Below, one piece after another: positions 45,929 through 55,352 of a stretch of DNA of 64,000 nt. Source of the stretch: Olivibacter sp036959255. GTDB lineage: Bacteria > Bacteroidota > Bacteroidia > Sphingobacteriales > Sphingobacteriaceae. The notes under the pieces were generated by a model. That model saw only the letters and a program-made list of their open reading frames with translations, was not told the DNA's origin and made no database searches. The stretch is from NCBI RefSeq assembly GCF_036959255.1, contig NZ_JAWMTI010000002.1, positions 558,001 through 622,000 on the forward strand, in the 5' to 3' direction. The position numbers and the translations under genes are program-made. How positions within the stretch are numbered: the first letter of the stretch is position 1; every line of letters starts with the position of its first letter.

Positions 45929-48208
45929 ATGAAGCGACCAACTATTTTATCTATTTTACTGTCGGCGATGTTTGTAACCAAACTTTTTGCCCAAACGGTT
46001 AAGGATCCGGTCGACTATGTAAATCCTTATATAGGTAACATTAGTCACCTACTTGTTCCAACCTATCCAACTGTCCATTTGCCTAACAGTCTATTGCGCG
46101 TTTATCCTGAACGTGAAAACTTCACCGGAAATACACTGAAAGGCTTACCACTCATTGTAACCAGCCATAGAGGGAGTTCTGCTTTTAATTTAAGCCCGTT
46201 TCAGGGGGATATTAAGGATATCAAACACCTTCTTTCTTTAAGTTATGATAATGAGGTGATCAAGCCCTACTTCTATAGTGTAGATCTTGATGAACAGGAC
46301 ATTCATGTAGCATACGCTCCTTCGCATCAATCAGGCATATACGAATTGGATGTGAATCAGTCTGAAAAGGAAACTTTTTTAGTTTTCAACACACGAAATG
46401 GCGAATTATCCCATGATACCCAAAGCATCAGCGGATATCAGAACCTAGACGGCCGTACGAAAGTATATATCTACCTAGAAACCGCAATTAAACCAACGTG
46501 TATCGGGACGCAAGAAGGGAACAGATTACGTGCAACGGAGAAGGTTACAAAAGGTGAAAACGCTTATTTCGTCCTAGAATATCCCAAGGGAACGAGCAAA
46601 ATAAAGCTACGTTATGGCGTATCTTTTATAAGTACAGAACAGGCAAAAAAAAATCTCCGTAGAGAGATTCAGGATTTTGACTTGACCTCTGTCTCAAATA
46701 AAGGACGTGACATATGGAATAAGACGCTCAATAAAATAAAAATTACCGGTTCTGATGAGAATGCAAAAACTGTATTTTATACGTCTTTATATCGAACCTA
46801 TGAGCGCATGATCTGCCTTTCGGAGGACGGGCAATATTTTAGTGCATACGATGGCAAAGTGCATAGTGATAAAAATAGACCATTTTATACAGATGACTGG
46901 ATTTGGGATACTTACCGAGCAACACACCCCCTGCGCATATTGATTGAACCTGAGATGGAAGCGAATATGATCAACTCCTATATCGTCATGACACAACAGA
47001 TGCCACAGGCTTGGATGCCCAATTTCCCTGAAGTCACCGGCGATAGTCGTCGAATGAACGCTAATCATGCGGTAGCAATGGTTGCTGATGCTTATAATAA
47101 AGGACTGCGGAGTTTCGATTTGGCAGAGGCTTACCAAGTGTCCAAAGCTGCCATTACCGAAAAAACCTTGGCACCTTGGTCCGCTAAACCTGCCGGCGTA
47201 TTAGATCAATTTTATCAAAAACAGGGATACTTCCCCTCCCTGGCACCTGGCGAAAAAGAAACAGTTCCAGAAGTACATAGCTGGGAGCGCCGTCAACCTA
47301 TCGCCGTAACACTTGGGACCGTATACGATGAATGGTGTTTATCAACTATTGCAAAGGCACTGGGAAAAGAAGATGAGGCAAAATATTTTTCCGAAAGAAG
47401 TTTAAACTACCGTAAGGTGTTTAACCCGGAAACTAAGTTCTTTCATCCAAAAGATACCTTCGGTGTGTTTATGCCGAACATGGATTATCGTTTCCCTCCG
47501 GGTATCGGAGGGCGTGATGCTTATGATGAAAATACTGGCTATGTTTATCGCTTCGATGTACCTCATAATATCAGCGACTTGGTACAATTAATTGGTGGAA
47601 AACAGGCATTCGTTGATGCGCTGGAGGATATGTACGATACGCCTTTGGGCAAAGGTCGACCCGATTTTTATCATATTTATGCAGATCACTCTGGAAATGT
47701 GGGGCAGTTCTCCATGGGTAATGAGCCCGCTATGCATATCCCTTATCTATATAATTATGCGGGACAACCTTGGCGTTCGCAAAAACGAGTGCGTTCTTTG
47801 CTTCAACAATGGTTCCGAAATGACCCAATGGGTATACCAGGTGATGAGGATGGTGGTGGATTGACTTCTTTCGTCGTCTTTTCCCAACTAGGTTTCTATC
47901 CAATTACGCCTGGCCTGCCCATGTATGTCATTGGAAGTCCCACTTTCGAAAATGCAACGATCGATATTGGTGAGGGTAAAACTTTCCGTGTGGTTTGTCA
48001 AAATTATTCGCCGGAAAACAAGTATATCCAGTCGGCCAAGCTGAATGGTGTATCCTGGAATAAATCCTGGTTCAGTCACGAAGACCTCATGAAAGGTGGT
48101 AAGCTGGAGCTGGTTATGGGAAAACATCCCAATAAAACATGGGCCACAGAAGACGATGCCATTCCTCCATCGTTTAAGATGAATGATAAATTAAAAAGTA
48201 AAAATTAA
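45929..48208 (+). CDS. Divergent GH92 alpha-mannosidase
   Basis: A 759-aa exported GH92 protein with a signal peptide ending LFAQ22. It keeps VDYVNPYIGNISHLL, WIWDTYRATHPL and GDEDGGGLTSFVVFSQLGFY. It is clearly divergent from its neighbour: the N-terminal beta domain lacks the first paralogue's STGNTYP block and TSAWYVF is TSFVVF. Different linkage preference is likely. It has its own terminator and lies downstream of another, so it is probably transcribed separately. Confidence 0.92.
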   Translation: MKRPTILSILLSAMFVTKLFAQTVKDPVDYVNPYIGNISHLLVPTYPTVHLPNSLLRVYPERENFTGNTLKGLPLIVTSHRGSSAFNLSPFQGDIKDIKHLLSLSYDNEVIKPYFYSVDLDEQDIHVAYAPSHQSGIYELDVNQSEKETFLVFNTRNGELSHDTQSISGYQNLDGRTKVYIYLETAIKPTCIGTQEGNRLRATEKVTKGENAYFVLEYPKGTSKIKLRYGVSFISTEQAKKNLRREIQDFDLTSVSNKGRDIWNKTLNKIKITGSDENAKTVFYTSLYRTYERMICLSEDGQYFSAYDGKVHSDKNRPFYTDDWIWDTYRATHPLRILIEPEMEANMINSYIVMTQQMPQAWMPNFPEVTGDSRRMNANHAVAMVADAYNKGLRSFDLAEAYQVSKAAITEKTLAPWSAKPAGVLDQFYQKQGYFPSLAPGEKETVPEVHSWERRQPIAVTLGTVYDEWCLSTIAKALGKEDEAKYFSERSLNYRKVFNPETKFFHPKDTFGVFMPNMDYRFPPGIGGRDAYDENTGYVYRFDVPHNISDLVQLIGGKQAFVDALEDMYDTPLGKGRPDFYHIYADHSGNVGQFSMGNEPAMHIPYLYNYAGQPWRSQKRVRSLLQQWFRNDPMGIPGDEDGGGLTSFVVFSQLGFYPITPGLPMYVIGSPTFENATIDIGEGKTFRVVCQNYSPENKYIQSAKLNGVSWNKSWFSHEDLMKGGKLELVMGKHPNKTWATEDDAIPPSFKMNDKLKSKN

Positions 48209-48235
48209 AAAGTAAAAAAGCCTGCCTCTCGTAGT

Positions 48236-48269
48236 GATGGCCTACCTGTTGAAAGGCAGGCCATCATTA
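48236..48269 (+). terminator. Terminator after the second GH92
   Basis: GATGGCCTACC...GGCAGGCCATC, a near-perfect 11-bp stem with one mismatch, followed by ATTAT. Confidence 0.7.
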
Positions 48270-48317
48270 TCACATTAACCACTTCTCTACTCAACGTTTC
48301 AACCACTCAACCATCAA

Positions 48318-48429
48318 CTAATCGTCACATTAACTAATCATCACATTAGCTAATCATCACATTGGCTAATCATCACATTGGCTAATCATCACATTGGCTA
48401 ATCATCACATTGGCTAATCATCACATTAG
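48318..48429. repeat. Tandem repeat, seven copies of a 16-bp unit
   Basis: The unit is CTAATCATCACATTGG, with small changes in copies 1, 2 and 7. The array starts after the GH92 terminator and ends on the base before the GH2 stop codon. A related sequence CACATTAGCTAAT occurs once more near 51737. Confidence 0.9.
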
Positions 48430-50859
48430 CTACTCAACTTCCAAGGTCATCTTTTCACTTCTCAACTGAGCTCCGTTTACCTTCACGCGAATCGCTCCCT
48501 TCTTCTCCGCAGCTTGTACAATGAAGACCAGCTTTCCATTAAAAGTTTTCATTTGCGGGATATGAAAAGGCGCTAAAGATGTTGCATCTCCATTACAGAC
48601 AGCCTTAAAGCTACCCGAACCTTCTACTGTAAAAGACAAGGGAATAGCGGCATCCGGGCAAAGATTACCCTCGCGGTCAATTACTTCAACCGTTATAAAA
48701 GACAGATCTTCTCCACCGGAAAGCAAACGATTTCGATCCGCACTTAACCGTAAACCGGCTGGCTTTTTTGCTGTGTGCAATTCTTTCTCCTGCGCTATAG
48801 CACCATTTTCGTCATAAGCAACCACTTTTAATGTACCGGGCTGGTAAACGACCTCATTCCAACGCAGTCGATAACGGTCCAATTTGCTTTGTAGATTTTT
48901 CTTTCTACGTCCCTGGCTTACTCCGTTTACAAAAAGTTCTGCCTCCGGGAAATCGGTATAGCAATATACAGGAATCGTATCTCCCTCTCGTCCAGGCCAG
49001 GTCCAATGGGGCAACAAATGCAATGTATGGGCTTCTTTGTTCCATTTACTACGGTAAAGGTAATAGCGGTCCTTTGGTAAACCGGCTAGATCACAAATTC
49101 CGAAATAAGAACTCCTTGAAGGCCAAACCTGATCATAAGGGGTGGGCTCTCCCAGATAATCGAAACCTGTCCAAACAAATTCACCGATCACCCACGGTTT
49201 ATCGTCCTGTAGCTCCCAGTCCTCTTCCGGCAGATTAGACCAACTGCAGCTTTCCAGGTCGTAAGATGAACTTTGGGCATCCGGATAAGTCTTTTGTTGA
49301 TATGGTTGCACCGGAAATTTATAAACACCGCGCGAGCTGACGGTTGAGGCAGTTTCTGAACCCAAGATAAAACCTTGTGGCAACTTATCATACGCCGTTT
49401 GATAGCGGTGCGTACGGTAGTTCAGTCCTGGAACGTCTAAGAGTGCGGCAAAGTTGCTAGCGATGGCATTATCTACACGGTCCATTCCCACTGTCACTGG
49501 CCTCGTTGGATCTTCACGATGACAAATATCCTGTAAACGTTTAGCGATTCGGTTACCGCCATCGATGCTTTGTTCCGGTACTTCATTACCAATACTCCAC
49601 ATGACAATGGAAGGGTGATTACGATGGCAACGAATCAGGTTTACCAGATCGCGCTCCACCCACTCATCAAAAAAGCGATTATAGGCATTTTTACACTTTG
49701 CTGCTTTCCATTCGTCAAAACTCTCGGCCATTACCATCAATCCTAATTCATCACATAGATCCATTTGCCAAGGTGAAGGCATGTTATGTGCTGTACGAAT
49801 CGCGTCGACCCCCATTTCCTTCATAATCAGAAGCTGTCTTTTTAGGGCGGCTTTGTTAATGGCTGCCCCCAAGGGGCCTAAATCATGGTGCAAGCAAACG
49901 CCCTTAATCTTTCTAGATTTTCCGTTTAGCATAAAACCACCTTGGGCATTTACCTTTACTTCACGAATACCGAAGCGAACGGAATCCACATCCACTAATT
50001 GATCACCATCATAAAGCTCGATCTTTGCTAAGTACAAAGCTGGCCGCTCCGGCGACCACAATGCAGGTTGCTCCAGTATTAGATTTTCCTCTATCGGAAT
50101 TCCACGCCAAACTAAACTCGCCTCCTTTGTGAGAAGTACGCGGCTTTGCTGATCGAGAACGGTTGTAACTGCCCGCAATTTCTTGTTTTGGTGCGCATTC
50201 AGTTCTGCCTTTATATTAATTTGAGCTAAACTGTCGGATACCACTGGCGTGGTAACCGATAGGCCCCAGGGCACCACCATGGTTTCATTTGTAAATAATA
50301 GCCGAACGGGCCGATATAAACCCGCTCCCGGATACCAACGCGAAGATTCCGGTTGATTTTCCAACCGAACGGCTAACACATTTTCGCCTTCACTCCCCAA
50401 AAAAGGAGTGATATCGAAATGAAAAGAGTTATAGCCATAGGGCCAATATCCTACTTCCTTTCCGTTGATATAGACTCGTGCTTCGCTCATAGCTCCGTCG
50501 AATATAATGCTTGCACGGCGGCCGGTTAAAGATTCTTTCGGCAGCGTCGTCCGGTACCATCCTACTCCTATGTAGGGGAGTGCGCCGGTGCGACCGGTTT
50601 TTTCGCTGGGTATCCTTTCACCATTTTGCGTAATAGCTACCGTTTGTTTATCGATTTCTTTGTCAAACGGACCAGTGATAGCCCAATCGTGCGGAATATT
50701 TACTTTTTGCCAATTTTGATCGTTAAAATCGGGTTGTTCGGCCCCTTTTATATCGCCTCGCTGAAAAGACCATCCATTATTTAAATAAATTTCTTTTCGT
50801 ACTTGCGCGAAAAGAGAATGGACGATGAGGCAAATCATTATTGTAAAAGTAATACGCAT
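48430..50859 (-). CDS. GH2-family exo-glycosidase with DUF4982-type C-terminus
   Basis: An 809-aa exported enzyme with a signal peptide ending LFAQ19. The N-terminal sugar-binding domain covers about 20-190, the immunoglobulin-like domain 190-300, the TIM barrel 300-590 and beta domains 620-809. The acid/base is Glu426 in SIGNEVPEQ and the probable nucleophile Glu502 in GSETAS. The family includes beta-galactosidases, glucuronidases and mannosidases; beta-galactosidase is most likely. It converges on the GH92 pair. Confidence 0.92.
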   Translation of the reverse strand: MRITFTIMICLIVHSLFAQVRKEIYLNNGWSFQRGDIKGAEQPDFNDQNWQKVNIPHDWAITGPFDKEIDKQTVAITQNGERIPSEKTGRTGALPYIGVGWYRTTLPKESLTGRRASIIFDGAMSEARVYINGKEVGYWPYGYNSFHFDITPFLGSEGENVLAVRLENQPESSRWYPGAGLYRPVRLLFTNETMVVPWGLSVTTPVVSDSLAQINIKAELNAHQNKKLRAVTTVLDQQSRVLLTKEASLVWRGIPIEENLILEQPALWSPERPALYLAKIELYDGDQLVDVDSVRFGIREVKVNAQGGFMLNGKSRKIKGVCLHHDLGPLGAAINKAALKRQLLIMKEMGVDAIRTAHNMPSPWQMDLCDELGLMVMAESFDEWKAAKCKNAYNRFFDEWVERDLVNLIRCHRNHPSIVMWSIGNEVPEQSIDGGNRIAKRLQDICHREDPTRPVTVGMDRVDNAIASNFAALLDVPGLNYRTHRYQTAYDKLPQGFILGSETASTVSSRGVYKFPVQPYQQKTYPDAQSSSYDLESCSWSNLPEEDWELQDDKPWVIGEFVWTGFDYLGEPTPYDQVWPSRSSYFGICDLAGLPKDRYYLYRSKWNKEAHTLHLLPHWTWPGREGDTIPVYCYTDFPEAELFVNGVSQGRRKKNLQSKLDRYRLRWNEVVYQPGTLKVVAYDENGAIAQEKELHTAKKPAGLRLSADRNRLLSGGEDLSFITVEVIDREGNLCPDAAIPLSFTVEGSGSFKAVCNGDATSLAPFHIPQMKTFNGKLVFIVQAAEKKGAIRVKVNGAQLRSEKMTLEVE

Positions 50860-51115
50860 CTTTGTTTATTGAAATGGCTTTGTAAATAGATGTTAAATAT
50901 ACACTTATAAGTCAGGATGTGATGTATTGATGTTAAAAAAGTGTTTCAGAACGTGTTCTCTAGTATAACTATTGCTTCTGCGTCGTAGGTTTACATTTAG
51001 TATGGGCTACTAAATCGTAGGTTTGCCGGTAAAATCGCTAAGGGTACGCAAACAGTAACGCGCCCATATGTTCGACGCTGCACCTATTTCCATAAATTTA
51101 TACTCGAAAAAGATG

Positions 51116-51559
51116 CTATTTTCTTTTCATCAACCATTTAGCAAACCACCCCATCTTTTGAATGCGGCAATTGTGAAAGGCTGTCATCTTCCACCTGCCC
51201 GTAGGATCCCTCACCCATACAGCGGTATTAATGGATAATCGATTGGATGCAACCTTTTTCTGCCATCTAAATCTGATGGCACCTCTCGCGATGACAACGA
51301 CCGTTTTCTCGTTAAGAAAACGCATATCAGTAATATCCCCTTCCAACCTAGCACCTCGGAACATAAAGTTATTCATAAGTTCCTTATGGGCTCGGATATA
51401 AGCCGCACGCCCCTTAAGATGCATCCCATTAAATGTTATATAATCGCAATCCTCTGTAAGGTGTTCTCCCGCGGCTTTAAAATCCAGGGTTTCGAAAGCT
51501 TGATAAATCGATCGATTAGCCTCCTGAATAGCTTTTACGTCCATTGAATGTTGATTCAT
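51116..51559 (-). CDS. NTF2-like (SnoaL/SgcJ-type) protein
   Basis: Start uncertain; the ATG at 51559 (MNQHSMDVKAIQ) gives 147 aa, the usual length for the fold. Upstream ATGs at 51601, 51625 and 51661 are in frame, but a -7 box TATTTTTG sits at 51630-51637. The cone-shaped fold is suggested by FKAAGEHLTEDCDYITFNG and SINTAVWVRDPTGRWKMTAF. Function unknown. Confidence 0.7.
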   Translation of the reverse strand: MNQHSMDVKAIQEANRSIYQAFETLDFKAAGEHLTEDCDYITFNGMHLKGRAAYIRAHKELMNNFMFRGARLEGDITDMRFLNEKTVVVIARGAIRFRWQKKVASNRLSINTAVWVRDPTGRWKMTAFHNCRIQKMGWFAKWLMKRK

Positions 51560-51827
51560 CTGTTTAACTTTTAAGTGGTATAAAGTGCTATCGGTTTCCA
51601 TAATATCAATTAGGTCAAAACTCATAATACAAAAATAGCGCGTGCGAATACACCTAACCATTGTTTTTCCGCCAACGATTGTAAATCATCGGTAAACAAC
51701 CTGATTCAATCGGTTAACTGAATAGACTTACTTTCACATTAGCTAATAAAAAGACGCAAAGAGATGGAGATGGTTGCATTGACATTAAAAATTTAACAAA
51801 TTAGGTCGCCAGTTCAACGGAATTGGT

Positions 51828-52151
51828 CTAGTTGTTATACTGAATCGCCTCTGCCTTATAGTATGAATCAGCATCTTCGCCTCCTGTGTATTCAATACCA
51901 TGAATGATAACACCGTCAGCTCCGACAGCTCGAGCCTTTTCTACGATTTTTCGCTTTGCTCCTTCTTCACTGAGCCAAATCCGCGAAGAGATGTGTCCTA
52001 TAACTTTATAGTCTTTCTTAACATCTTTGCTGGCATAATAAATATCGGTATGCGTGGTTGGGTTATATCGGTCTCCCAGATAAGATGTGCCGATACACGA
52101 ACCCATACTAAATAAGACCGGCATAAAAAGGATAAACAGTTTTCTATTCAT
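51828..52151 (-). CDS. Small lipoprotein of unknown function
   Basis: 107 aa with the lipobox MGSC19. The mature part has an alternating strand-helix layout with KIVEKARAVGADGVIIHG, which resembles YbjQ/DUF4156-type stress lipoproteins. It is a single gene. Function not assigned. Confidence 0.65.
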   Translation of the reverse strand: MNRKLFILFMPVLFSMGSCIGTSYLGDRYNPTTHTDIYYASKDVKKDYKVIGHISSRIWLSEEGAKRKIVEKARAVGADGVIIHGIEYTGGEDADSYYKAEAIQYNN

Positions 52152-52346
52152 AATTGATCTATTGTTTTTAGTTGGACTTATAAAGTTGTCGTAAGTTTAG
52201 ACGATGTTTACAATTTGTCGGAAGTCACCTCAACATTTGGCATATATGAAATAGATTTGATCGTTATTTTAATGTAAGTTTGCTATATCGACGGGTCTGT
52301 ACCATCAACAAAACAAGTCATCTGCCGATACTTATAGTAGTGCTTA

Positions 52347-52988
52347 TCAATGATTTTCGTCTATATTACATATCTTTACACCGATATTCACTAATTCGTT
52401 AAGCCCCCTTTCGTATACTCCTGAAATAATTGCAGGGTTTATTCCGATTTTATAATCCCTTTCGCTCGCCTGATAAATGCTTGTTCTTGGACAATTCGGA
52501 AAATTGCAACCGGCTATGAAAAGTGTATCAATCTCTTTTAATTGCAAAAACTCATGTAGTGGTGTCTGATAAAACGCACCCCATCGCGGTTTATAAATAA
52601 CATAGTCGTAAGTACTGATCTGAACAACTTGACCATCAAGCAATTTTTGGTGATCCACATTTTGCGCATCTGAAGGTAAAAGTGGCGATAAAATTGCAGC
52701 TCCGTTTGTATGAGGTAAGACGATTTCCCGTCCTGAAGAAATAAGATCCCTCCTACATAAATCAACATTACTTCCATCTCGTTTATACAATCGAACGATA
52801 TGAATCACAGGACGTCCGTTAAGGCGAAATCTATTGGCAGTCTGCGAAAGTAACGGAATAATCTGCTCGGTTCCCTCAACATAAGATGCCCCTTTTCGAT
52901 CGGCAAAATCCATTTGCATATCAATAATCAGTAAAGCTATTTTCTTCCAATCTAAGCTTGTATAATCCATGTGATCTGTATTAATCAT
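52347..52988 (-). CDS. Isochorismatase-family cysteine hydrolase
   Basis: 213 aa. The catalytic triad is visible: Asp in LLIIDMQMDF, Lys in YDYVIYKPRWGAF and Cys in LFIAGCNFPNCPRTS. The cis-peptide segment around the Cys is shifted from the usual GVxTxxCV, so the substrate may be unusual. Nicotinamidase, ureidoacrylate or isochorismate hydrolysis are family options. It is divergent from the operon at 53173. Confidence 0.82.
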   Translation of the reverse strand: MINTDHMDYTSLDWKKIALLIIDMQMDFADRKGASYVEGTEQIIPLLSQTANRFRLNGRPVIHIVRLYKRDGSNVDLCRRDLISSGREIVLPHTNGAAILSPLLPSDAQNVDHQKLLDGQVVQISTYDYVIYKPRWGAFYQTPLHEFLQLKEIDTLFIAGCNFPNCPRTSIYQASERDYKIGINPAIISGVYERGLNELVNIGVKICNIDENH

Positions 52989-53044
52989 TCATTAAAGAAA
53001 ACAAAAAAACAAGAATTCACTAATAGGTAAGTATGGCAAATTCC

Positions 53045-53115
53045 AGGTAAAAATACCTAAATATCTTTTCACGTAGTTACACGCTTTTTATCGCTAGGGA
53101 ATGATGTTACTTTTG
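53045..53115 (+). promoter_or_regulatory. Promoter region of the HTTM/DCC operon
   Basis: The palindrome AGGTA-AAAA-TACCT (53045-53058) lies upstream of TTTT-N19-TACTTTTG (53085-53115), so a regulator could control the whole operon. The predicted start is near 53122. Confidence 0.55.
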
Positions 53116-53172
53116 ATATGTACACCGGAAGCTTCTGTACAGCAAGAATTAATCATTAAACGAAAACAAATT

Positions 53173-53484
53173 ATGGCAAAAGTAAAATTAACGCAGCAAG
53201 AGCTAGCGGCTCTAGATGCACTGATTGCAGAATTGCAAAATGGAAACAAAACTGTTGAGGCAGACTTCGCAGAACCTGCTTTCATCACTGCAGTGGCCCG
53301 TGTTGCCGTTCAGGCGACCAAGGTAGCGATTAAAGCAACTCCCTATGTTGCTGATGTAGCAGAAGTTGCAACCGCTATACTCGGAAGAGAGGCAAAAGAC
53401 GAAACCAATAAACAATTGGAAAAGTTGGCGAGAGAGGGCCTTTCTGTAGAAAAATTGATCGAATTGAGGAAACGTTTCAATTAA
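53173..53484 (+). CDS. Small Ala-rich helical protein, candidate peptide substrate of the operon
   Basis: 103 aa from the ATG at 53173; the ATG at 53101 lies in the promoter and is rejected. The N-terminal third is LTQQELAALDALIAELQNGN, a charged helical segment. The middle (about 40-70) is a low-complexity Ala/Val amphipathic stretch. The C-terminus is charged helix. There is no signal peptide and no Cys. I do not recognise a family. As first gene of an operon with HTTM and DCC proteins, it may be a precursor or effector peptide; this is inference. Confidence 0.6.
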   Translation: MAKVKLTQQELAALDALIAELQNGNKTVEADFAEPAFITAVARVAVQATKVAIKATPYVADVAEVATAILGREAKDETNKQLEKLAREGLSVEKLIELRKRFN

Positions 53485-53530
53485 TCTTTACCTCGGGGAG
53501 GGCTCTTGCTCTCCCTTTAATATCAACACG

Positions 53531-54079
53531 ATGGAACTTAACATTGAACATATATATGATTTGTTGATAAGCTCAGTCTTAATTGGCTGGTTTATCTGCA
53601 CGCTGATCTGTCAATTTAGATCGAGCAAATTATCCACCTTTATCAAAAGCCATCTCGATTGTTTTGGCCTGGTCCCTTTATGGACATTTTTTGCGCCCAA
53701 TCCCGGAAAAAAAGATTATCATATTCTGTTCAGGGATAAAAACGGGGATGAGATAATCAGTGAGTGGGAAGAATTAGAAATCACTGAAGAGCGCTCCGCT
53801 TTTTCTTGGCTGTGGAACCCGGAGAAACGTGACAAAAAAATATTGTCGGATGTTGTTCAAAATCTGGTTTCTCATTTGCCCTATTACCGAAATGAAAATC
53901 AAAGCACCAATCTGATCATGTTTTCGATGCCTTATATTATTATTTTAAACGTACTCAGCCATTATCACAGGAGGACCAACTTCTCCTACCGCCAGTTCAT
54001 GTTAGCAGAGTCCTCCGGTTACTTAAACGAAACCGGACCATCTGTTATATTATTATCTGTTTTTCATAAAATTCAGTAA
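53531..54079 (+). CDS. One-TM protein, SdpA-like in layout
   Basis: 182 aa. One membrane helix at about residues 10-28 is followed by a hydrophilic domain. The segment PLWTFFAPNPGKKDYHILFR recalls the W-x-F-F-x-x-N-P block I associate with SdpA and with other small proteins beside HTTM-domain proteins. It is 46 bp after the peptide gene and 4 bp before the HTTM gene. Function is inferred from context only. Confidence 0.55.
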   Translation: MELNIEHIYDLLISSVLIGWFICTLICQFRSSKLSTFIKSHLDCFGLVPLWTFFAPNPGKKDYHILFRDKNGDEIISEWEELEITEERSAFSWLWNPEKRDKKILSDVVQNLVSHLPYYRNENQSTNLIMFSMPYIIILNVLSHYHRRTNFSYRQFMLAESSGYLNETGPSVILLSVFHKIQ

Positions 54080-54083
54080 AGCT

Positions 54084-54905
54084 ATGGAACCCATTATAAC
54101 TATCAGTCAACTCACCCTATTACTACTAAGTATCGGGTTGTTCGTTTCAACGTTGGAATACCTAAAAAAAGTTGAGATTTTTTCGGTAACTGGTTTATCT
54201 ACTTGGAATGTTATGCAATTGCGGTGGTATAAGAACAATAATCATTTCTTCAACCACTTATTGTCCAATATTTTTACCGTAAGGGGGATTTCACTGTTAT
54301 TTATTGTTAGATTAATTGCGCTAGCAGGCCTATTTCTTTTTCCCTTTGCTTCCCCGGCTTCATGGCTTTTATTGGGAATATTACTTTCAAACTTATTACT
54401 TAGCTCCATGATCACTTTCTATGGAAGTGATGGTTCCGATCAGATGAACTTGCTGATCATTGTAACCTTATTTCTTTGTACATGCCCATTTATGGGTTCG
54501 CTGAATTTAACGGAAAAAGGGTTATGGTTTATTGGTTTACAAAGCTGCCTATCTTATTGTGTTGCAGGCATTGCTAAGCTTCTATCACATGAATGGCGCA
54601 ACGCATCGGCCGTTAGGGATGTGTTTTCAACAAAGACATATGGGTCAGCTTGGGCCGCTAAACTGCTAAATAAGCATCCCGTATTAAACTTTTTTTTATG
54701 TTGGAATGTAATCATCATGGAGTGCCTATTCCCTCTTTGCCTCATTTTACCGTGGCCGGTCGCTTCCCTTTTCTTGATTTGGGGCGCCATATTCCATTTG
54801 CTGACAACGATTATTATGGGACTTAATTCTTTCTTTTGGGCATTTTTAGCGACATACCCGGCTATCTATTACATTAATCACCAAATGCCATGGCATCTTT
54901 TTTAA
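54084..54905 (+). CDS. HTTM (SdpB/vitamin-K carboxylase-like) membrane protein
   Basis: A 273-aa protein with about 6-7 hydrophobic segments. The loop FYGSDGSDQMNLLIIVTLFL and the later CVAGIAKLLSHEWRNA resemble the HTTM family, which includes SdpB, needed to mature the SDP cannibalism peptide in Bacillus, and gamma-glutamyl carboxylase. The stop overlaps the DCC gene by 16 bp. Assignment to HTTM is a judgement by eye and needs profile support. Confidence 0.65.
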   Translation: MEPIITISQLTLLLLSIGLFVSTLEYLKKVEIFSVTGLSTWNVMQLRWYKNNNHFFNHLLSNIFTVRGISLLFIVRLIALAGLFLFPFASPASWLLLGILLSNLLLSSMITFYGSDGSDQMNLLIIVTLFLCTCPFMGSLNLTEKGLWFIGLQSCLSYCVAGIAKLLSHEWRNASAVRDVFSTKTYGSAWAAKLLNKHPVLNFFLCWNVIIMECLFPLCLILPWPVASLFLIWGAIFHLLTTIIMGLNSFFWAFLATYPAIYYINHQMPWHLF

Positions 54906-55309
54906 CATCGGATAAAGATATTATTCTGTTTGATGGTATTTGTTCTTTTTGCAACCGCTATACCCGCTATGTTATCGCCAAAGATCATACAGAACGGTTT
55001 GTTTACGCATCGCTGCAAGGAAATTCGGCCAAAGTGCTTGCACAACGCTTTGATATGAAATTTCAAAACATGAACAGTATGATCGTTATCCACGGCGAAA
55101 AGTTCTATGAGAAATCGGATGCCGTAATCTACATTTTTAGTCATTTAAAAACAAAGTGGAGGTACTTGGCCGCTGTGTTTAAGGTATTTCCAAAACATAT
55201 AAGGGATTTTCTATACGATTGTTTTGCTAATAGACGATACAAACTATTCGGTAAAAGCAAAAACTGCGAAGTCCCAAACGTCAATATCAGAAAACGTTTT
55301 CTCCCTTAA
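54890..55309 (+). CDS. DCC-family (DUF393) thiol-disulfide oxidoreductase
   Basis: A 139-aa thioredoxin-like protein. The diagnostic block is LFDGICSFCN (D-x3-C-x2-C), and YASLQGNSAKVL follows as in the family. It could reduce or form disulfides, or act on the neighbouring membrane protein. DCC proteins often accompany HTTM proteins in Bacteroidota. Confidence 0.85.
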   Translation: MASFLTSDKDIILFDGICSFCNRYTRYVIAKDHTERFVYASLQGNSAKVLAQRFDMKFQNMNSMIVIHGEKFYEKSDAVIYIFSHLKTKWRYLAAVFKVFPKHIRDFLYDCFANRRYKLFGKSKNCEVPNVNIRKRFLP

Positions 55310-55352
55310 TCAATCCCTGCTTACTAATAGCAACACACCTTTTAAATACAAG

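Noticed and set aside
48318..48429. CRISPR array
   Set aside because: The units are contiguous without spacers, only 16 bp long, and no cas genes are present.
53101..53172. Upstream ATG giving 24 more residues to the Ala-rich protein
   Set aside because: The -7 box TACTTTTG lies at 53108-53115, so this ATG would be upstream of the transcript start.
53173..53484. Classic lanthipeptide or NHLP-leader precursor
   Set aside because: There is no Gly-Gly cleavage site, no Cys/Ser/Thr-rich core and no modification enzyme of that type nearby.
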